NCBI RefSeq assembly: GCF_001908275.1
Contig: NZ_CP018620.1
Location: 6,014,001 to 6,078,000, forward strand
Origin: Paenibacillus xylanexedens
GTDB lineage: Bacteria > Bacillota > Bacilli > Paenibacillales > Paenibacillaceae
Length of the DNA stretch: 64,000 nucleotides
Reading direction: 5' to 3'
The position numbers and the translations under genes were made by a program. Below are positions 48,909-58,650 of the stretch, one piece after another. Position 1 is the stretch's first letter. Each line of letters opens with the position of its first letter. The notes under the pieces are model-generated. The model did no database searches, had not been told where the DNA came from, and saw only the letters and a list, made by a program, of their open reading frames with translations.

Positions 48909-50381
48909 TTAACCTGTAGCCTTGGTTGATGATATCTCATAGATATGAAGTGAAGAGAAAACCAGATCTGTATTTTCTGCATGAGCAAAGATGCCTTGGC
49001 AATCCGCATCCGGATAGATCAGATCCGTAATAACCGCCTGACCATCATTTGCAAATACCTCCACAGATGAATGATCTACAAAGATACGCAAACTTTGATT
49101 TCCGTTCACTTCTTTTAACTCAGCTGTATGACGGCTCAGGAAAAGTTCATGAAAATTGCCGATGCCCGATCGACTACGATCAACGTACACTTCACTTCGG
49201 ATCGAGTCTACACCAACGACCGTCTCGTGATCTGCGCTGCTTCTTAGTGCAAAATGGAACGACTGATCCTGAGTCCACTCTGCATGGATCTCATAGTTCA
49301 CGAGTTGCAAAGTGTTCAACTCCTCACTCACTTGCTGAATCGAAGCATCCTGCAGGGACAATACAAGCGTACGGGCTTGCTCAAGTTCACGTGCAGGACG
49401 TTGAATTAATATAACTTCTCCCGCTCTTGTCTCCAGTGTCAACTCCCGGGCAATGGTCATTGCTCCACGGTAGTTATTGGTTGGCGTCTGGTTGGCATAC
49501 ATCCAGTTGCTCATCCAGCCGATAATGAGGCGTCTTCCATCTTCCTCAGGAACGTCAGACCAACTAACTCCTGCGTAGTTATCCCGACCATAATCAATCC
49601 AGCGAACCGTATGGGATGCCTCGTCTGGGACAAATGTAGTTCCATCAAAATCTCCGGTAAAATATTGTGTTCTGGAGCCTTCAATAAAAGCAGGATCTGC
49701 ACCGATGCTAACGAGCATCACCCATTTCTCCTGCCCTGAATCGCCATCCACTGCAAGCGGGAACAGGTCGGGGCATTCCCATACGCCATCGTGTGAACCA
49801 ATCCCGGCGCCAAATTCACTTCCTAACTTCCAATCCTTCAGATTGGGAGAACGATACAGACATACCGTTTGACCACAAGCGATAATCATAACCCACTCCT
49901 TGCTCTGCTCATGCCAGAACACTTTGGGATCACGGAAATCAACAAAGGACTCATGCTTTAATACCGGATTACCCTCGTACTTAGTCCAGGTTCTGCCGCT
50001 GTCTTTGCTATATGCCAGACTCTGGGTTTGTATGGCATCTTGGTTTTTAACTTCAAGATGATGGGTGAAAATAGCAACCAATCCTGGCTCACCCTCAAAG
50101 AATCCGGTCGTATTATTCCAATCCACTACGGCGCTTCCCGAGAATATAGTGCCATTCTCATCGGGGAGTAAGGCTATCGGAAGTTCCTCCCAGGAGATCA
50201 GGTCCCGGCTCACTGCATGACCCCAATGCATGGGGCCCCATGTGGTTCCATGTGGGTGATGCTGATAGAACAAGTGATACTCCCCATTGAAAAACACCAT
50301 GCCGTTCGGGTCGTTCATCCACTTCTCTTTCGGTGAAAAATGGTATTCATTTCTGTAATCTTGTTTAAGAATTGTCGACAT
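48909..50381 (-). CDS. GH32 beta-fructosidase (sucrose/fructan hydrolase)
   Basis: 490 residues from ATG 50381 with GGAGGAG upstream. The catalytic triad of GH32 is visible: nucleophile in WMNDPNG near the N-terminus, transition-state Asp in FRDPKVF, acid/base Glu in WECPDLF. A C-terminal beta-sandwich region follows (ESRIF-type RIFVDHSSVEVFANDG). There is no signal peptide, so it works in the cytoplasm on an imported oligosaccharide. The ABC transporter (rather than a PTS) upstream means an unphosphorylated substrate such as sucrose or a short fructan. Confidence 0.94.
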   Translation of the reverse strand: MSTILKQDYRNEYHFSPKEKWMNDPNGMVFFNGEYHLFYQHHPHGTTWGPMHWGHAVSRDLISWEELPIALLPDENGTIFSGSAVVDWNNTTGFFEGEPGLVAIFTHHLEVKNQDAIQTQSLAYSKDSGRTWTKYEGNPVLKHESFVDFRDPKVFWHEQSKEWVMIIACGQTVCLYRSPNLKDWKLGSEFGAGIGSHDGVWECPDLFPLAVDGDSGQEKWVMLVSIGADPAFIEGSRTQYFTGDFDGTTFVPDEASHTVRWIDYGRDNYAGVSWSDVPEEDGRRLIIGWMSNWMYANQTPTNNYRGAMTIARELTLETRAGEVILIQRPARELEQARTLVLSLQDASIQQVSEELNTLQLVNYEIHAEWTQDQSFHFALRSSADHETVVGVDSIRSEVYVDRSRSGIGNFHELFLSRHTAELKEVNGNQSLRIFVDHSSVEVFANDGQAVITDLIYPDADCQGIFAHAENTDLVFSSLHIYEISSTKATG

Positions 50382-50406
50382 TATGGTTTCTCCTCCGTAC
50401 TTTTCT

Positions 50407-52017
50407 TTATTTGTTATTACGGTCATATCCCGCTTGTTTAATCTGTAGCCATTCTTGCAATCCAAGGCGATCCAGCTCTTTCAAGTAAGCATCCCACTCC
50501 TGATCTACTTTCCCGTTCTGATACCATTCTGTACGCAGACGTAACACGTAGGCGAAGAGATCGGTCTCAATTGTGGACAATCGATCCAGTTCATCAATGG
50601 AGAAGAACACACTTGGATATACGTTCTCCGCTTTCATATGCGGAACCATAACCTTGTCGAGAAGTTCCATGCGCCAAGCCGCATCTTCCGGTTTGGTTGT
50701 GTATTTGTCATAATAACTGTCGAGAATGGACAATGGTCCTGCGATACTGGTTTTTTGTCTGAGTTCCACAGGTGCAGATCCTTCCAGCGGAAGATGTTTC
50801 AGCATGCCTTTGGCTTCATCGAATTCAAAAATATTTTGCTGACTCTCGTCTCCATAGGTACCCCAGTTGTTCTGCACAGATTGGAGCGGATCGTACAATT
50901 GGTCTACCCACTTCGCTGTGGATTCCAGGTTCTTATTGCTGCTGGTAATGACCATGCGACCACGATCAAGTCCTATTCCGTTTGTTCTTGTGACATTGAC
51001 CTCTCCGTTAGGCCCGGCAACCGGAGGCAGAACATCATACGTATCATTCATGCCTGTAATGTTAGCCTTATCCCATGTGAAGTACATGCCGTACTTATTA
51101 TCCTTGCCTTTCGCCAGGTACGTGTTCCAATCCTGTTGGTACGATTCGACATCGATCAGCCCTTCCTTAACCAGCTCATGAATGTATTTAACCGCTTCCT
51201 TGTAGCCTTCATCAGCTGCCGTGAAGACCACTTTCCCATCATTGGTTACCACGGTATGATCCCAGTTCTCTCCGAGTCCAAATGCCGCAAAGAGAAATGT
51301 CAGATCTTCTCCGCCCGGTTTGTTAATGAAAGATAACGGAATTTCGTCGGCCTTACCGTTGCCATTTGGATCTTGAGTTTTGAACGCGATCAGTACTTCT
51401 TTCAGTTCTTCGGTTGTCGTTGGCATCTTCAGTCCAAGCTTGTTCAACCATTCCACATTAATCCAGGGTAAGTTATCCACTGCCTGAATCCGTTGTTTGC
51501 CACTTCCGAGTTCTTCAATCCATGGGAATGAATAAATATGTCCGTCTGGAGCCGTAATCATGCTCTTGTATTCGGGAGCTTCCTCCAGCACCTTTTTCAG
51601 ATTGGGCATGTGTTGTTCAATCATGTCCTCAAGTGGAATGATCGCCCCGTCCTTCGCCAGTTTCAGGAGATCATAATCCCCGTAACCTGCATCAAAAATG
51701 GCATCCGGCAAATCACCGCTGGCGACCGCCAGGTTTCTTTTTTCTGCAAACACATCACTCGTATAGTTCTTCCAGTTGATATGCACATTGGTTTTCTCTT
51801 CGAGTCGCTTGTTAATCAGCTTGTCGTTTGGATCAGCGGGAGCCAGCGGAGAGCTCTGTGTTATAAAATTCAATGTCACCTTGCCATCAGGGGATTGCGC
51901 CTCACTTGCCGCGCCGCCGCCTCCACCTCCGCCACAGGCGGTTAAAAAGAGCATTGCAGATAACATGGAAATGGATGCCGTTGTAACGGCTTTTCTGGAT
52001 TTGTTCACTTTTTTCAT
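50407..52017 (-). CDS. Lipoprotein solute-binding protein (LplA-like) of the sugar ABC transporter
   Basis: 536 residues from ATG 52017, chosen for GGAGG 10 bases upstream. Signal peptide with lipobox L-T-A-C followed by a run of glycines, so it is a membrane-anchored lipoprotein. The mature part is a large family-1 binding protein of the LplA type common in Paenibacillus (FITQSSPLAPADPNDK, EVNVTRTNGIGLDRGRMV). It captures the sugar for the two permeases upstream. No ATPase gene is present; such systems share a common MsmK-type ATPase. Confidence 0.92.
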   Translation of the reverse strand: MKKVNKSRKAVTTASISMLSAMLFLTACGGGGGGGAASEAQSPDGKVTLNFITQSSPLAPADPNDKLINKRLEEKTNVHINWKNYTSDVFAEKRNLAVASGDLPDAIFDAGYGDYDLLKLAKDGAIIPLEDMIEQHMPNLKKVLEEAPEYKSMITAPDGHIYSFPWIEELGSGKQRIQAVDNLPWINVEWLNKLGLKMPTTTEELKEVLIAFKTQDPNGNGKADEIPLSFINKPGGEDLTFLFAAFGLGENWDHTVVTNDGKVVFTAADEGYKEAVKYIHELVKEGLIDVESYQQDWNTYLAKGKDNKYGMYFTWDKANITGMNDTYDVLPPVAGPNGEVNVTRTNGIGLDRGRMVITSSNKNLESTAKWVDQLYDPLQSVQNNWGTYGDESQQNIFEFDEAKGMLKHLPLEGSAPVELRQKTSIAGPLSILDSYYDKYTTKPEDAAWRMELLDKVMVPHMKAENVYPSVFFSIDELDRLSTIETDLFAYVLRLRTEWYQNGKVDQEWDAYLKELDRLGLQEWLQIKQAGYDRNNK

Positions 52018-52072
52018 AATAATGACCTCCATGAGTTGGATTGGATCAACTTACTGTATCGCAGGCTGTTCA

Positions 52073-52954
52073 CTATTTGAGGGAACCGACCATGACACCT
52101 TTTTCGAAATACTTCTGGAAGAACGGATACATGATGATGAGTGGCAGACTCGAAATGACAATCGCTGAGTATTTAATCATCTCGGAGAGCCGTTTCAATT
52201 CAGCCATTGCTAATTGATCACTGATCATTCCCGGAGCAGCTTGATTCTGAATCAGAATCGAACGCAGAACGAGCTGTAACGGATGCAGGTTCGGATTATC
52301 GAGATAGATCATTGCATCAAAATAGGAATTCCATTGACCAACGAACGCATAGAGCGCGAGTACAAAAATGATCGGTTTCGACAATGGAATGACGATCTGG
52401 AAGAAAATCTTCATCTCAGAGGCGCCATCCACGTTTGCAGCTTCTTTCAGTTCTCGAGGGACTCCTTTGAAAAAGGTTCTGGAGAGAATGATGTTCCAGA
52501 CGTTAACGGCTCCAGGGATGATGATCGCCCACACCGTATCCAGCATGCCGAGATTACGTATGAGTAGATATGTAGGGATTAATCCCCCGCCGAAGAACAT
52601 TGTAATGATAAAGATAATCATGAAAAATCCACGTCCCGCGAGCCTATCATCCGACAATGCATAACCTGCAAATATGGATACGGTCACGGTGATCAGTGCA
52701 AAGGAAACCGAGTACAATACCGCATTTGCAAACCCCCGGATCATGGCTGGATTGGACAAAATCATCTGATATCCGTCCAGACTCCAGTCCGATACATTAA
52801 AGGACAGTCCACGATTCAGTAACACCGTGGGGTCCATGAATGAGGCGATAACAATATAAATCAGGGGAACAACCACAACCAGTACAGCACAGGTGAGAAA
52901 GATAGCATTGAGTGTGAGGATCAACCGATCCATTCCCGTGTGTTTAACAACCAT
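52073..52954 (-). CDS. Sugar ABC transporter permease (LplC-like)
   Basis: 293 residues from ATG 52954 with AAGGAG upstream; a longer frame to 52993 would overlap the previous gene. Six membrane helices and the EAA motif ELKEAANVDGASEMKIFFQIVIPLSKP. It forms the translocation channel with the LplB-like protein. It ends ~55 bases before the binding-protein gene. Confidence 0.95.
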   Translation of the reverse strand: MVVKHTGMDRLILTLNAIFLTCAVLVVVVPLIYIVIASFMDPTVLLNRGLSFNVSDWSLDGYQMILSNPAMIRGFANAVLYSVSFALITVTVSIFAGYALSDDRLAGRGFFMIIFIITMFFGGGLIPTYLLIRNLGMLDTVWAIIIPGAVNVWNIILSRTFFKGVPRELKEAANVDGASEMKIFFQIVIPLSKPIIFVLALYAFVGQWNSYFDAMIYLDNPNLHPLQLVLRSILIQNQAAPGMISDQLAMAELKRLSEMIKYSAIVISSLPLIIMYPFFQKYFEKGVMVGSLK

Positions 52955-52970
52955 GGATAATACTCCTTTC

Positions 52971-53969
52971 CTAATAGAGGCCTTCGCCTTCATTCAATTT
53001 CTTCACAATCAGATTCACCGTCACCAGCAAAATCACATTGATAACCGAGTTGAACAATCCAACTGCCGCAGAATAAGCGTAATCTCCAGACTGTAGTCCC
53101 ACCTTGTAGACATACGTGGCAATAATCTCGGAGGAAGGCAGGTTCATGGACGTCTGCATCAGATAGGCCTTCTCAAATCCAATGGACATAATCCCGCCAG
53201 CTGCAAGGATAAAGACGATAGCCATAATCGGACGAATCGTTGGAAGGTCAATGTGGCGAATACGCTGAAGGAGATTCGCTCCATCCAGATTAGCCGCATT
53301 GTGAAGCTCCGGATCAACATTGGCCAAGGCCGCGACGTATATAATGGAAGCCCAGCCTGCTCCAGTCCAGATATCGGACAAAATGTAGATCCAGCGGAAA
53401 TATTCCGGTTCAGACATGAACATAATCGGCTGACCTGTAATCCATGTGGCTAATTGATTAATCGGCCCTGTCGGTGAGAGGAAGATGAACAGCATACCCA
53501 CAACAACGACAACCGAGATGAAATTGGGTGCGTACAGAAACAATTGAATATTTTTCTTGATGCCAGCTTTGCGTACCTGATTCAGCATGAGTGCCAGTAA
53601 GATGGGCACCGGGAAACTGAATATCAATCCCAAAAAGCTGAGTTTAAGCGTATTCATTAAAATGATATCGAAATTGGGTGAAGCTATAAATTTCTCAAAA
53701 TGCTTCAGTCCCACCCAATCACTGCCCATGATGCCTTTGATCGGACTGAAATCCTTAAACGCAATGATGGCTCCGTACATCGGAATGTACTTGAAGATAA
53801 GAGTCAAAATTAAGGCTGGTGCAAGCAACATATATAAAAAGTAATTTTTTTTGAGCTGCTGTAACCTATGACCGCTTGTCGTCCTCACTTTCAGTACCCT
53901 TCCTCCGCCCTTTTTGCTGTCGGCTATGTTATCCAACACGATACCCCCGTTCATTCTAGAAGTTGACAA
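52971..53969 (-). CDS. Sugar ABC transporter permease (LplB-like)
   Basis: 332 residues. A cytoplasmic N-terminal tail of ~35 residues, then six membrane helices; the EAA motif is ELHNAANLDGANLLQRIRHIDLPTIRP. It is the first gene of the operon, divergent from the LacI-type regulator. The exact start is uncertain, since several Met and Val codons lie in the tail. Confidence 0.93.
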   Translation of the reverse strand: MSTSRMNGGIVLDNIADSKKGGGRVLKVRTTSGHRLQQLKKNYFLYMLLAPALILTLIFKYIPMYGAIIAFKDFSPIKGIMGSDWVGLKHFEKFIASPNFDIILMNTLKLSFLGLIFSFPVPILLALMLNQVRKAGIKKNIQLFLYAPNFISVVVVVGMLFIFLSPTGPINQLATWITGQPIMFMSEPEYFRWIYILSDIWTGAGWASIIYVAALANVDPELHNAANLDGANLLQRIRHIDLPTIRPIMAIVFILAAGGIMSIGFEKAYLMQTSMNLPSSEIIATYVYKVGLQSGDYAYSAAVGLFNSVINVILLVTVNLIVKKLNEGEGLY

Positions 53970-54370
53970 TTGTTTTCAGTAAGGGCTTTCAATATTTACA
54001 ATTGCCTATTTAATAATTTACAATTTATCAGGTTTCAACGGATTTAGTCAATACGTTTTGTAAAAAAATATTTGTGCATTTGATCATTTTATCTTTGCAT
54101 TAATGTAACTAAAGAGGATTGAATTTGCATATATACAGCACTGAATCGTTAATACCCGCATAGATATTTCTATATTATTACTGTAATGGATCATCATTGT
54201 TACACTAGTCAACGAAAATTCTGGAACATTATGAAAATAGAATTCGACTATCTAAATGTAAATACAATTGTGCATTTGTAAAACAGAGATTGCTATTTGT
54301 CCCGTTCTATTATACATTTGACTTAGAGAAGAATATGGATAACTATTGAGGATTAGAGGTGAAGCATTAG
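53970..54370. other. Divergent promoter region of the fructan operon
   Basis: About 400 bases between the permease and LacI genes, AT-rich, no gene. The 11-mer TTGTGCATTTG occurs twice (54072-54082 and 54269-54279). The right copy is embedded in an 18-base imperfect palindrome (54263-54280, TACAA...TTGTA), a fair LacI-type operator candidate. Confidence 0.55.
54263..54280. promoter_or_regulatory. Candidate LacI-type operator
   Basis: TACAATTGTGCATTTGTA, imperfect inverted repeat (14 of 18 positions symmetric), about 90 bases before the LacI gene. Its core 11-mer is repeated at 54072-54082 on the permease side, as expected for a looping repressor. Confidence 0.4.
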
Positions 54371-55447
54371 ATGGCAAAGGAAAAAGTCACGATACAAGAC
54401 ATTGCTGATGCTTTGGGGATCTCCAGGAATACGGCTTCCAAAGCATTAAATGATAGCGGAAACATCCCGGATGAGACCCGAAATCGTGTAATTAAAAAAG
54501 CAATTGAACTTAAATATAAACAGTTTGCCTATATGGACAATGAGCATGTTCTATCCAAGGCTCCGGGCAATATCGCCCTGTTAACTGAAAACCTGCCTAA
54601 TACATCTCACTTTGGTTCGTTGTTAATCAGTGGTTTGGAGAAAAGAATCAGTGCGGAGGGATACAATCTCTCGATTCATATCGTGCGTGAAGACGATCAA
54701 GATACACTTACACTTCCCAACAATTTTGATATAGCCAAAGTAGACGGCATCATTTGCATTGAATTATTTGATCTGGAATATACACAGCTGATTACCGATC
54801 TGGGCATTCCCACCATCTTTATCGATTGCGCTTCCAACATATGTTATCCCGAATTCCAAGCAGATCTGCTACTCATGGAGAATGAACATAGCATCTATCA
54901 GTTAACCACAAAATTAATTGAGAACGGCTACACAAGTATTGGATTCGTCGGAGATTACAATCACTGCAAGAGCTTTAATGAACGATGGGTTGGATATCAC
55001 CGTGCTATGCTGGAAGCGGGGTTGCAGGTCGACCTGTCCCATTGCATCCTAGATAATGATCGCCTTTGTTTCTCCAAGCCAGGATGGTTGAACCAGCGAG
55101 TGGCAGAGCTGGCATCCCTACCTTCCGCTTACGTATGCGCTAATGACTTCATTGCAGTCGATCTGATCAGGGCGTTAAAAGACAGAAATGTCGCTGTGCC
55201 GCAGGATATTGCGATATGCGGATTCGATAATGCACCCCAATCTCGAATTATTGAGCCAGCATTAACAACGGTTCATATTTATAGTAATGAGATGGGCATT
55301 AAGACTGCGGAGATGCTGTTATCCCGGATTAATAACCCGACACAGCCGTATCAGGTCTCCCACATTGTGACCAAACCCATTATCAGGGAGTCCACACCAG
55401 CAATCATGGCCGATCATTCTCAGATGGTTCATAGTTCTGCAAAATAA
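54371..55447 (+). CDS. LacI-family transcriptional regulator of the fructan operon
   Basis: 358 residues. The N-terminal LacI helix-turn-helix reads VTIQDIADALGISRNTASKALND, then the hinge region. The periplasmic-binding-protein-like effector domain includes GNIALLTENLPN, IGFVGDY, AYVCANDFIAVDLIRAL and CGFDNAPQSRIIEPALTTVHI. It probably represses the divergent transporter-hydrolase-kinase operon until the sugar is present. Confidence 0.93.
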   Translation: MAKEKVTIQDIADALGISRNTASKALNDSGNIPDETRNRVIKKAIELKYKQFAYMDNEHVLSKAPGNIALLTENLPNTSHFGSLLISGLEKRISAEGYNLSIHIVREDDQDTLTLPNNFDIAKVDGIICIELFDLEYTQLITDLGIPTIFIDCASNICYPEFQADLLLMENEHSIYQLTTKLIENGYTSIGFVGDYNHCKSFNERWVGYHRAMLEAGLQVDLSHCILDNDRLCFSKPGWLNQRVAELASLPSAYVCANDFIAVDLIRALKDRNVAVPQDIAICGFDNAPQSRIIEPALTTVHIYSNEMGIKTAEMLLSRINNPTQPYQVSHIVTKPIIRESTPAIMADHSQMVHSSAK

Positions 55448-55494
55448 AAAAAACGTATGTCTCACGAGTAACAGCTCGTGAAGCATACGTTTTT
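55447..55494 (+). terminator. Terminator after the LacI gene
   Basis: ACGTATG..CACGAG / CTCGTG..CATACGT stem with a 5-base loop and A-run/T-run flanks, directly after the stop. Confidence 0.9.
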
Positions 55495-55566
55495 TTGTGG
55501 TTTCGATTTGGTTGGATGAAAACTCTATCCTATCCATCGTGGCATAGATAAAAAATTATCTCGCGA

Positions 55567-56385
55567 TTAGATCTCTTTCAAGATGCCTTTTACAAGTCCT
55601 ATAAAGGTTGTTTTCACTTGCGCAGCCACTTCAATAACTTCATCATGACTTAACGGCTGATCCAGAATACCACAGGCCATGTTGGTCAGACAGGAAATGC
55701 CTAGTACTTTCATACCGCCATGAATGGCAACAATAGCTTCAGGTACTGTGGACATACCCACTGCATCCGCACCCATCGTACGAATCATGCGAATCTCCGC
55801 TGGTGTCTCATATGCCGGGCCACTCCACCATGCATAGACACCTTGCTGCAGGCCAACATTCTGCTCTTCTGCAACCTTAAGGGCAATGCTGCGCAGTTCG
55901 CGATTGTATACCTGTGATACGTCTGGGAAACGAACACCCAGTTCAGCATTATTCGGTCCCATCAATGGGTTATTGCCTACCAGGTTAATATGATCTGTAA
56001 TGAGCATTAGTTGACCCGGCTCAAAGCTTGTGTTGATGGCTCCGCATGCATTGGTGATAAGCAATTGCTCGACACCCAGCGCCTTCATGATCCGAACGGG
56101 GAAAGTCACTTCGTCCAATGTAAAACCTTCATAATAATGAAGGCGGCCTTTCATCGCTACAACCGTTTTGCCCATCAGTTCACCAATAACCAATTCATTG
56201 GCATGGCCGATAGCCTCCGATTGAGCGAAATACGGAATATCTGTATACGGAATAACGGTCGCATTTTCAATCTCGTCCGCGAGCGCTCCCAGTCCCGAAC
56301 CTAGAATCATGCCTACGGCAGGTTTGGTATGGATTCGGTTTAATATGTAATCTCTTGCTTCCTGAATATGTGCGGATTGATGCAT
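55567..56385 (-). CDS. pupG: Purine nucleoside phosphorylase (inosine/guanosine type)
   Basis: 272 residues with AGGAGGATATC before ATG 56385. Trimeric PNP signatures: GMILGSGLG (phosphate loop), MKGRLHYYEGF, LITNACGAIN, YAWWSGPAYETPAEIRMI and GADAVGMSTVPE. It cleaves inosine/guanosine with phosphate to free base and ribose-1-phosphate for purine salvage. It stands alone. Confidence 0.95.
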   Translation of the reverse strand: MHQSAHIQEARDYILNRIHTKPAVGMILGSGLGALADEIENATVIPYTDIPYFAQSEAIGHANELVIGELMGKTVVAMKGRLHYYEGFTLDEVTFPVRIMKALGVEQLLITNACGAINTSFEPGQLMLITDHINLVGNNPLMGPNNAELGVRFPDVSQVYNRELRSIALKVAEEQNVGLQQGVYAWWSGPAYETPAEIRMIRTMGADAVGMSTVPEAIVAIHGGMKVLGISCLTNMACGILDQPLSHDEVIEVAAQVKTTFIGLVKGILKEI

Positions 56386-56550
56386 AATGATATCCTCCTG
56401 ATGATCTGAATTGAGTTAACAAAAACTGAGTTAATGAGGTGTTACTCATCAAGTGTAATGAACAATGGTCATGATGTAAATGGAAGCTATTCTATATACA
56501 ATAAAAAAACGACCCTATGCTCCAGAATCGTTTAAAAACATGGACATACC

Positions 56551-56721
56551 CTAATCCAATGTATATTTGTTTCTACTTTTCATGTAATCGATTGTCATGA
56601 TCAGTAACAGCATCAATGTAGCAAACATCAGCGGTTTGGCAAAAGTACCTTCTTCAAAAATACAATACGCAGCGACCAAGTTTCCTGCAAATATTAACAG
56701 ATAATTGCGGGTGCGATCCAT
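56551..56721 (-). CDS. Small two-helix membrane protein
   Basis: 56 residues, ATG 56721 to TAG 56551. Two hydrophobic segments (YLLIFAGNLVAAYCIF and LMFATLMLLLIMTI) are separated by a short charged loop, with a positive C-terminus (KSRNKY). It has natural codon use and a weak purine-rich ribosome site. Tiny hypothetical membrane proteins of this form are common in Paenibacillus. The function is unknown. Confidence 0.6.
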   Translation of the reverse strand: MDRTRNYLLIFAGNLVAAYCIFEEGTFAKPLMFATLMLLLIMTIDYMKSRNKYTLD

Positions 56722-56878
56722 CTTCTCAACTCATTTCGGAAAAGAATATTGTTCGAGATTGCCTTTCTTTTACCCTATCATAAACTTCCATAAAAAACCA
56801 TATACTTATCATCCATACAAATCAACGCCTCTAATCATGCACGAGATAACCGCACTGTATAATCTATATTGACTACAG

Positions 56879-56906
56879 CAAAAAATCGGCCACATCGTGA
56901 CCGATT
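56879..56906 (-). terminator. Terminator of the xylanase gene
   Basis: Minus-strand stem AATCGGtCAC / GTGgCCGATT with a 3-base loop and a T-run, 20 bases after the stop. Confidence 0.8.
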
Positions 56907-56925
56907 CTCTCCACTTCCCTGATGT

Positions 56926-57927
56926 TCAGGACATAGGGTTAATGATACGCCAAAATGATTCCTTTGGCTGCAACTGCTGATCAAAAACAAAGGGCCAATT
57001 TTTGCGTCCGCGTACCGGGAAATGGTCTAACCAGGTATAATTGTCCGCTACTCCCCAGAACGTCACAGAGGTAATGGATGATTTATACTCACGGAACAAA
57101 TTAAAGATTTCTTCATATCGACGCTCCTGTAGCTCAGCCATCTCTGAAGTTGGCGCGGTGAGGTCCGTTCGACGATCCTCATGACGAAACACGGACATAT
57201 CCAGCTCCGTAACATGCAACTGCACATCCAGTGAAGCATAACGCTCAATAGCCATTCGGATCTCCTCAATCGAAGGACCATGAATATTCCAATGCCCCTG
57301 CAACCCAATCCCGTGTACAGGCGCTCCCTTGTCGAGCAAAGACCGAACCAGATTGTAGATCTTCTCCCGTTTGACCGGATCCGTCTCATTGTAGTCATTA
57401 TAGAAAAGAAGAGCATTTGGATCAGCTTCATGAGCCATACTGAACGCTTGTAGCAAATAATCTTCCCCCACCAGCTCTAACCACTTCGTGTCCCGCATGA
57501 ACAGGTCGGTCTTATCTTCAACAGCTTCATTAACGACATCCCACGCATATATTTGCCCCTTATACCGACCTACTACCGTATCAATATGTTGCTTCAAGCG
57601 AGATAATACCAGCTCTCTGGAAGCGGGAGCACCTGAGGTATCCTCAAAGACCCATTTCGATGTTTGATTATGCCAGACCAGAGTATGTCCGCGAACCCCA
57701 ATCCCTTGGGCAACAGCAAAATCAACAATTTTATCCGCCGCCTCAAAATCATAACGATTCTCTTCCGGGTGAATTTCTTCAAATTTCATCTGATTTTCAG
57801 CCGTGATACTATTGAAGTGTTTGGCGATGAAATCCCCTTCGGACTGCAACATTCTGGTATGTACAGCAGCACCTATTTTGAACGTATTAGCGTACGCAGC
57901 ATGTAGTGATGGAACTTCTGTTGGCAT
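56926..57927 (-). CDS. Intracellular GH10 endo-beta-1,4-xylanase
   Basis: 333 residues with GGGAGG before ATG 57927. One GH10 TIM barrel and nothing else. Acid/base E134 lies in WDVVNEAVED, the nucleophile E241 in LHVTELDMS, and GHTLVWHNQ is the conserved block before them. There is no signal peptide, so it hydrolyses imported xylo-oligosaccharides in the cytoplasm, as described for other single-domain GH10 enzymes of Paenibacillus/Geobacillus type. No xylan transporter is adjacent. Confidence 0.94.
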   Translation of the reverse strand: MPTEVPSLHAAYANTFKIGAAVHTRMLQSEGDFIAKHFNSITAENQMKFEEIHPEENRYDFEAADKIVDFAVAQGIGVRGHTLVWHNQTSKWVFEDTSGAPASRELVLSRLKQHIDTVVGRYKGQIYAWDVVNEAVEDKTDLFMRDTKWLELVGEDYLLQAFSMAHEADPNALLFYNDYNETDPVKREKIYNLVRSLLDKGAPVHGIGLQGHWNIHGPSIEEIRMAIERYASLDVQLHVTELDMSVFRHEDRRTDLTAPTSEMAELQERRYEEIFNLFREYKSSITSVTFWGVADNYTWLDHFPVRGRKNWPFVFDQQLQPKESFWRIINPMS

Positions 57928-58047
57928 TTACAATTCCTCCCTGCCAGTTTTTATCCATCATATCGTTTGTTGAATACGCTTACAATGAACAAATTATACT
58001 TCTTCCCCCTCATATTTAACTATTTATGATCCCGGGCCCTGTTCGCG

Positions 58048-58113
58048 CAACAAAAAACACCTCCACGTATGTTCCACTGCTCATCTAAACAGAACATTTC
58101 TCGGAAGGTGTTT
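58048..58113 (-). terminator. Terminator of the 58168-58515 gene
   Basis: Minus-strand AAAACACCTTC ... GgAGGTGTTTTTTG hairpin with an inner ATGTTC/GAACAT stem and a terminal T-run. Confidence 0.75.
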
Positions 58114-58167
58114 TGTGATCGGGCTGTTCAATTAAATTCAACTCATGTACAAAGAGGATATGAAGCC

Positions 58168-58515
58168 TTACAGCTTGTCCACCTGTAACAAGGTCACCTG
58201 TTTCACTGTGCATGCCGGGTTAATTTGTTCCTCGGACAGAATGTTCAGCTTGATCAGGCTTTTCAGCTTATGGCTGTCTACTTTGGACAACAATCGCCAG
58301 ATGTCCGGGTCTGGAAGAGAAGCATACAGCTTCTGATCATCGTATTCCTTCCGGTTCTGAAGCACTGTTTTCACGGTGTAACCACCAACCTGCGTCTCAT
58401 ACACCCCTTGTTCCGCACAATACGCGACAATCTCATCTCGTAGTACAGACAACTGCTGCTCAATATCTTTTTGCTGCTGTTTCAGTTCAAAGTAGGTTTG
58501 CACTTTCTGCTCCAT
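58168..58515 (-). CDS. Hypothetical protein with N-terminal coiled coil
   Basis: 115 residues from ATG 58515, where GAGGAG has proper spacing; the in-frame GTG at 58524 is too close to it. Residues ~3-32 (QKVQTYFELKQQQKDIEQQL) look like a coiled coil. The middle has a small beta segment (GGYTVKTVLQNRKEYDD) and the C-terminus is helical and charged. The layout resembles small phage- or host-derived proteins of unknown function. I do not recognise the family. Confidence 0.6.
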   Translation of the reverse strand: MEQKVQTYFELKQQQKDIEQQLSVLRDEIVAYCAEQGVYETQVGGYTVKTVLQNRKEYDDQKLYASLPDPDIWRLLSKVDSHKLKSLIKLNILSEEQINPACTVKQVTLLQVDKL

Positions 58516-58650
58516 ATCGATCACGCTCCTCTACTATCATAGGTATGCGAGGATCGCTAGTTTAGGACTGGTTGTTTATTTTATTCGAAAAAAGTGGTCT
58601 TTCTATTACTTAATCGTATATTGTCGTCATTGTGTATCCCCGTATTACGA

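Noticed and set aside
50638..51336. 232-codon plus-strand frame opposite the binding-protein gene
   Set aside because: Shadow of a well-supported lipoprotein gene; cysteine- and phenylalanine-rich composition typical of antisense reading.
54001..54300. Catabolite-response (cre) site before the fructan operon
   Set aside because: I found no match close enough to the TGWAANCGNTNWCA consensus to report.
56400..56560. Purine riboswitch before the phosphorylase gene
   Set aside because: The upstream region is short and lacks the conserved three-way-junction loops.
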